This document shows positions 39,388-43,311 of a stretch of 43,311 nucleotides of DNA, piece after piece. The stretch is from NCBI GenBank assembly GCA_020059485.1, contig JAGVCA010000012.1:1-43311 (forward strand). Direction: 5' to 3'. How positions within the stretch are numbered: position 1 is the first letter of the stretch; every line of letters begins with the position of its first letter. A program made the translations under genes and the position numbers. The notes under the pieces were generated by a model. That model had not been told where the DNA came from. It made no database searches and saw only the letters and a list, made by a program, of their open reading frames with translations. The stretch comes from Anaerolineales bacterium (lineage in GTDB: Bacteria > Chloroflexota > Anaerolineae > Anaerolineales > UBA11579).

Positions 39388-40800
39388 TCACCTCGGCTCA
39401 AGGATTGCTTTTTTCCTCGATTTATACACCAGTCGGATCGGGGTTCCCAAAAAACCGTAAGCCATCCGGAAACGGTTTTCCAGGTATCGTTTGTAGGTGA
39501 AGTGCACCAGTTCGTGGTCATTGACAAAGATCAGGAAGGTCGGCGGATCGGACCGCACCTGAGTGCCGTAGAAGATCTTGAGCTGGCGGCCGGCTTTGGA
39601 AGGCGGCGGATGGTTATCCATTGCATGCTGCAATACCCGGTTGATCTCTGCTGTGGTCAGTCGCGCCAGCCGCTCCTCCTGAACCTGCAGAGCGGTTGGC
39701 AGTACCTGGTCCACGCGTTTTCCCGTCAGCGCGCTGATGAACAAGATCGGGACATAGTCCAAAAAATTCAGCGCCGCCCGGACATGTTCAGTGTACTCGT
39801 GCATGGTGTGGGTGTCTTTTTCCAGCGCATCCCATTTATTCACCACCACAACCACGCTCTTCCAGGCTTCCAGGATAAAACCGGCGATATGGGCATCCTG
39901 ATTGGTGATCCCCGAGATGGCATCCACCACCAGCAGCGCCACATCTGCCCGTTCGATCGATCGCATCGCCCGCAAAACGGAATACTTTTCGACGCCCGGC
40001 TCGACCTTGCCGCGCCGACGGATGCCGGCGGTGTCGATCAATGTGATCGGGATGCCGTCAAATTCCATGTATTCGTCAACTGCATCCCGGGTTGTCCCTG
40101 CGATCGGGCTGACAATCGCTCGTTCCTGGCCGATCAGCTTGTTCAACAGGCTGGATTTTCCGGCATTCGGCTTTCCGACAATCGCGATCTTGACGCTAAC
40201 GTCTTCTTCCTCTTCCTGCTGGTCTTCCGGGGAAATATCCAGGGCTGCCACGATCGCATCCAGCAGGTCTCCGGTTCCCTGGCCATGCTGCGCCGAGACC
40301 GGGTAGATCTCTCCCAAGCCCATTGCATAGAATTCCAGTGCGTCATCACGCCGGGCTTTATTGTCACACTTGTTGACCACCAACAGTACTGGCGGGAATA
40401 ATTCGCCATCCCGCACCTTTTGGTTGCGGCGCAGGATCTGCGAGACCTCCTCATCCGCCGGGGTAATGCCACTCTCGACATCCACCAGGAACAACACCAC
40501 ATCCGCATCGCGGATGGCCACCTCAGCCTGCGCCCGGATCTCGGCGATGAAGTCACGCGATCCAATCGAGAGCGGCTCCCGACCTTCTCCAACCTTGACC
40601 CCGGTCGGATCGATCCCGCCGGTATCGACAACGATGAACTCCACCCCCGACCACTCTGTCCGGAAGTGCAGCCGGTCACGGGTGGTGCCGGGGATATCGT
40701 CAACAACCGCCAGCCGCTCACCGGCCAGCCGGTTGAACAGGGTGCTTTTCCCAACATTTGGGCGACCCACCAGGGCAACTACAGGGATCCTTATTGGCAT
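39388..40800 (-). CDS. der: Ribosome-assembly GTPase Der (EngA)
   Basis: A 470-residue protein with two tandem GTPase domains and a C-terminal KH-like domain, the Der architecture. G1 of the first domain is GRPNVGKS (12-19), and NKCD gives guanine specificity. The second domain has GKPNAGKS and NKWD. The KH-like region carries 'KIFYGTQVRSDPPTF', seen across the family. Der is essential for 50S assembly in studied bacteria. AAGGA precedes the ATG. It is downstream of cdaR on the same strand. Confidence 0.96.
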   Translation of the reverse strand: MPIRIPVVALVGRPNVGKSTLFNRLAGERLAVVDDIPGTTRDRLHFRTEWSGVEFIVVDTGGIDPTGVKVGEGREPLSIGSRDFIAEIRAQAEVAIRDADVVLFLVDVESGITPADEEVSQILRRNQKVRDGELFPPVLLVVNKCDNKARRDDALEFYAMGLGEIYPVSAQHGQGTGDLLDAIVAALDISPEDQQEEEEDVSVKIAIVGKPNAGKSSLLNKLIGQERAIVSPIAGTTRDAVDEYMEFDGIPITLIDTAGIRRRGKVEPGVEKYSVLRAMRSIERADVALLVVDAISGITNQDAHIAGFILEAWKSVVVVVNKWDALEKDTHTMHEYTEHVRAALNFLDYVPILFISALTGKRVDQVLPTALQVQEERLARLTTAEINRVLQHAMDNHPPPSKAGRQLKIFYGTQVRSDPPTFLIFVNDHELVHFTYKRYLENRFRMAYGFLGTPIRLVYKSRKKAILEPR

Positions 40801-40812
40801 GGGATAGCGTCC

Positions 40813-42099
40813 TTACGGCGATCTGGTCGGGGTTGGTGTTGGCGTGGCATTCGATTCGGTGATCACAACTTCAATTGTATCAGGATTGATCGACACCACC
40901 TCAACATCATCAGGCAGTACATCCCATTCCAATTCCACAAAAGCGGTCCCGGCTCCGAGCCCATCCAGCGAGACAAACACAAACACATCCTCAGCCGTCA
41001 GGGTGTTCATGACCGGTTCCGGTCCCACCAATAAGACCTCGACAGTCTCCGGTGATAATCGGGCGGCATACCCACTTGCCAAGCCGGTGATGCTGATCGG
41101 CACAGATAAAGAAAGGTTTTTCAACTTGGGAGAGATACCGATCGAAACCGCCACTGTCTGCTGGTCCCCAGCCTGGATCACTCCCGGGGGAAGTTCCAGC
41201 CCGATCTGAATGACAAAACTGGCGGTTTTATTCGTCAGCACAATCGGCTTGGTGCTGACAAAGCCAGGGATATCGGCAATATCTTCTTCGTTTTCTGCAT
41301 ACAGCGTGACGATCAGTGGATCGACATCGATCGAGGTCCGCTCATATCCGCTGGCCGGTTCTCCCAGCGTCTCAACGACCACGGCAACATCCCGATACTG
41401 CCCGGCTTGCGAGATCTCCACAAAAACTTCGGCCACAATGGGATTAATCTCCACACCTGAGATCAGATCCTGATCATCGTTGACCGGCTGCAGCTCGACT
41501 GTGGTGTTGAAATTTTGCCGGGACTGTTCCAGGGATACCGTCCCCAAGACCTGGGTCACAAGCGCCACCCGCGAGGCTGGCCCGGAAACCTCCACCCTGC
41601 TGATGGTGAACCCGGCATTGTCCCGTTGAAAACCAGGCGCAGGTGTCCCAACCTCTTTCAGCACCAACGGGATATCATCTCTAACGACATACTCATCCAC
41701 ATTGACCGTGATCTCGGCCGGTTGCACGCTCAGTAGTTGTGCCGGGGCAGCCAGCAGTTCGATCTGGATCGGGACTGTATGGGTCCCAACGCCCAGATTT
41801 GCGAAATCTACCGTCGCCCGGATCAGGTCCGGATTTTCTGAGATCGCCTGCCAGACAGATTCAGGCGCTCGCAATGTTACCCGCACAGTAGTCGGCGGGG
41901 CGGTTAGCAAGACCTCATCGTCTGCCAGTCCCACCACTTCCAGGGCCACATTTGGTGAAACCACATCCTCCCGGTTTGGGTCATCGGCATACACAGCCGA
42001 GACCCAAACCGCCAACGCCAGCAGAAACGCCAGCAGCAAGGTGTCACGGTTGTTCCAGATGAACATCAAAGGGTTGGGAAGGTCAATTCTGTTCTGCAT
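40813..42099 (-). CDS. cdaR: YbbR-domain protein CdaR
   Basis: A 428-residue regulator of the diadenylate cyclase. Started at the ATG at 42099, with GTGAGG upstream; a longer frame overlaps cdaA. One N-terminal membrane segment (about 16-35, 'LLAFLLALAVWVSAVY') is followed by several YbbR repeats outside the membrane. The repeats have the recurrent 'VTVRAPESVW'-like and 'GLASGYAARLSPETVEV' patterns. The C-terminus is Thr/Pro-rich. In studied Firmicutes CdaR binds CdaA and tunes c-di-AMP production, and the adjacent gene order supports the same pairing here. Confidence 0.92.
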   Translation of the reverse strand: MQNRIDLPNPLMFIWNNRDTLLLAFLLALAVWVSAVYADDPNREDVVSPNVALEVVGLADDEVLLTAPPTTVRVTLRAPESVWQAISENPDLIRATVDFANLGVGTHTVPIQIELLAAPAQLLSVQPAEITVNVDEYVVRDDIPLVLKEVGTPAPGFQRDNAGFTISRVEVSGPASRVALVTQVLGTVSLEQSRQNFNTTVELQPVNDDQDLISGVEINPIVAEVFVEISQAGQYRDVAVVVETLGEPASGYERTSIDVDPLIVTLYAENEEDIADIPGFVSTKPIVLTNKTASFVIQIGLELPPGVIQAGDQQTVAVSIGISPKLKNLSLSVPISITGLASGYAARLSPETVEVLLVGPEPVMNTLTAEDVFVFVSLDGLGAGTAFVELEWDVLPDDVEVVSINPDTIEVVITESNATPTPTPTRSP

Positions 42100-42100
42100 C

Positions 42101-42982
42101 TCAATCCTCACCACTGCGGCTGGGGGTTTCTGGCGTTTGGCGGCCCAATATCCGGGCAACCAGCGATTCGAACCAGTTCAACTGTGCGGTCGAGCGGTAG
42201 ATCGCTCGGAGGATCCCTTCCAGGCGGCGTCCGTCCAGTCTATGGATCATGCGTCCACCAGTGGCGATCGAGATCGCCCCTGTCTCCTCCGATACCACCA
42301 CCGCCACGCAGTCGCTGACTTCTGACGACCCCAGCGCTGCCCGGTGGCGCAGACCCATCTTGCGGTCTGCAGACAGATTCAGCACGCCGCTGGCCGAGAG
42401 CGGCATGACACATGCGGCTGCCACCACCCGATCATCGATCACGATTACCGCGCCGTCATGCAGCGGTGTATTCGGGTAAAAGACCTGCAGCAGGATCTCC
42501 GTCGTAACCTGGGCATCCAGCTTCACACCTGTCTCGGTATATTCCTCCATCGAATCAAAACGCTGCAGGATGATCAGAGCGCCATGACGCCGGTTCGACA
42601 ACCGCTCCGCAGCGTGCACGACCGCCGCGATGGTATCGTGCAACTCTGACTGGTCACGGGCATTTGGGATCAACTCACTGGCACGGCCGAGCCGTTCCAA
42701 CGCCCGGCGGATCTCAGGAGCGAAGATCACCGGGACTGCCAGCAGCAAGGTCGGCAGCGCCGCCGAGATCAGGAAGGAAAACGCCGGCAGATCGAACAGG
42801 GTGGTCATCAGGCTGATCACAATGATCAGCAGAATGATCCCGCGGATCAAGACAATCGCCTGGGACTTGCGTAAAAAGATCAACAACGCGAAGAAGACCG
42901 CTGTTACCAGGATAATGTCAAACACACCCTCCAGGGTAAGGCGTTCAAATATGAACAGGATGTTATCGATCACGTTTCTCAC
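42101..42982 (-). CDS. cdaA: Diadenylate cyclase CdaA (DisA_N domain)
   Basis: A 293-residue membrane enzyme that makes c-di-AMP from two ATP. The start is placed at a GTG at 42982 with GGAG 8 nt upstream. A TTG at 43027, with no ribosome site, would add 15 residues. Three hydrophobic segments lie at about 17-37, 41-61 and 66-86. The catalytic DisA_N domain has D-G-A (176-178) and R-H-R (212-214), both essential for cyclase activity. It is followed by cdaR and der. c-di-AMP usually controls potassium and osmotic balance and wall integrity. Confidence 0.95.
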   Translation of the reverse strand: MRNVIDNILFIFERLTLEGVFDIILVTAVFFALLIFLRKSQAIVLIRGIILLIIVISLMTTLFDLPAFSFLISAALPTLLLAVPVIFAPEIRRALERLGRASELIPNARDQSELHDTIAAVVHAAERLSNRRHGALIILQRFDSMEEYTETGVKLDAQVTTEILLQVFYPNTPLHDGAVIVIDDRVVAAACVMPLSASGVLNLSADRKMGLRHRAALGSSEVSDCVAVVVSEETGAISIATGGRMIHRLDGRRLEGILRAIYRSTAQLNWFESLVARILGRQTPETPSRSGED

Positions 42983-43030
42983 ACCGAGTTCTCCGTTTGC
43001 TGGTCCGCTGCGCCTCCCAGTTGGCAAGCG

Positions 43031-43311
43031 CTAGATCGGACGCAAAACTCTGTCGATCCGGAGTTGTTTAAAAAAGATCAAGGTTTCAGGCGGCTGGCTT
43101 TCCCGGGCCGCTTCTTTCCAGGCATCGATCTCGAGCTGTTCAACTGTATGGATTCGATAGTTCATTGGCTGCCAAAGGCGCGTATCAACTGCCTGCTCAG
43201 GGTCCACGAACACCAGCAATGCTTCGGCCTGAAGTTCCTTCGAGGCCTTTTCGATCGCTGTCATTAATACTCTTAACGCCGAAGGTTTGTCGATGGTTTC
43301 ATCCAGCCAGA
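43031..43311 (-). CDS. Unknown protein, N-terminus outside window
   Basis: The frame stays open from the stop at 43031-43033 to the window edge (about 93 residues), so this is the C-terminal part of a larger gene. The ATG at 43264 is internal to it. The segment has helices with 'AIEKASKELQAEALLVFVDP', then 'MNYRIHTVEQLEIDAWKEA'. I do not recognise a family. It ends 48 nt before the chosen cdaA start and may be the first visible gene of the cda-der operon. Confidence 0.6.
   Translation of the reverse strand, partial: WLDETIDKPSALRVLMTAIEKASKELQAEALLVFVDPEQAVDTRLWQPMNYRIHTVEQLEIDAWKEAARESQPPETLIFFKQLRIDRVLRPI

Noticed and set aside
39502-40401. A 299-residue open frame on the plus strand inside der
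   Set aside because: It is antisense to Der, which is fully supported by its motifs. Its codon pattern is that of a shadow frame.
1-43311. CRISPR array, insertion sequence, prophage or rRNA
   Set aside because: No regularly spaced repeats, transposase or integrase genes, phage genes or rRNA stretches were seen.

Overview
The window looks like a chromosomal segment of a Chloroflexota bacterium, most likely an Anaerolineae-type lineage. This is inferred from gene content and not from a marker-gene search. The pointers are several lipoproteins with proline/threonine-rich linkers and SH3 or carboxypeptidase-regulatory-like domains, a long type-2 isoleucyl-tRNA synthetase behind a T-box leader, a greatly enlarged SecA, a DnaE with an extra C-terminal tail, and a TatABC operon. 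Genes are tightly packed on both strands. I see no insertion sequence, prophage, CRISPR array or other clear mobile region.

Layout, left to right. 1-660: start of a minus-strand lipoprotein gene that runs off the window. 748-4325: ileS with its promoter, T-box leader, attenuator and terminator. 4499-7157: plus-strand genes for a small membrane protein, a frameshifted two-repeat gene and an exported L,D-transpeptidase. 7175-9323: argF and rocD, which act on ornithine. 9519-14684: a lone lipoprotein, then a probable operon of two paralogous SH3/CNA-like lipoproteins, an OmpR-type response regulator and its histidine kinase. 14823-20221: a plus-strand run coding for a B12-binding mutase subunit, a MeaB-type GTPase, a GNAT acetyltransferase, PRPP synthetase, MutM and two unknown membrane proteins. 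20249-28910 (minus): an MBL-fold hydrolase, adenosine deaminase, the enlarged SecA, an alpha/beta hydrolase and an unrecognised 421-residue protein. 29160-33218: dnaE. 33301-34876: tatA-tatB-tatC. 35035-36451: a YjbQ-family protein and a Gfo/Idh/MocA oxidoreductase. 36745-36817: tRNA-Glu(UUC). 36882-37496: lepB. 37567-42982: cdaA-cdaR-der and two related acyltransferases. A partial unknown gene lies at the right edge.

The genes share a few themes. Protein export and envelope biology are represented by SecA, TatABC, LepB, the L,D-transpeptidase, the lipoproteins and the adjacent two-component system. c-di-AMP synthesis (CdaA/CdaR) sits with the ribosome-assembly GTPase Der and two acyltransferases. 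Nucleotide and amino-acid metabolism is represented by PRPP synthetase, adenosine deaminase, OTCase, ornithine aminotransferase and methylmalonyl-CoA mutase accessory proteins.

The items most worth a second look are: SecA with about 430 extra residues in its helical region plus extra sequence in NBD2; IleRS2 with a rearranged GXHH active-site signature; several genes whose -10 box ends 5-6 nt before the ATG (probable leaderless mRNAs); a frameshift at a C6 run in a two-repeat gene; a long near-perfect inverted repeat before dnaE; a 421-residue protein of unknown family; and the lipoprotein-plus-two-component operon.
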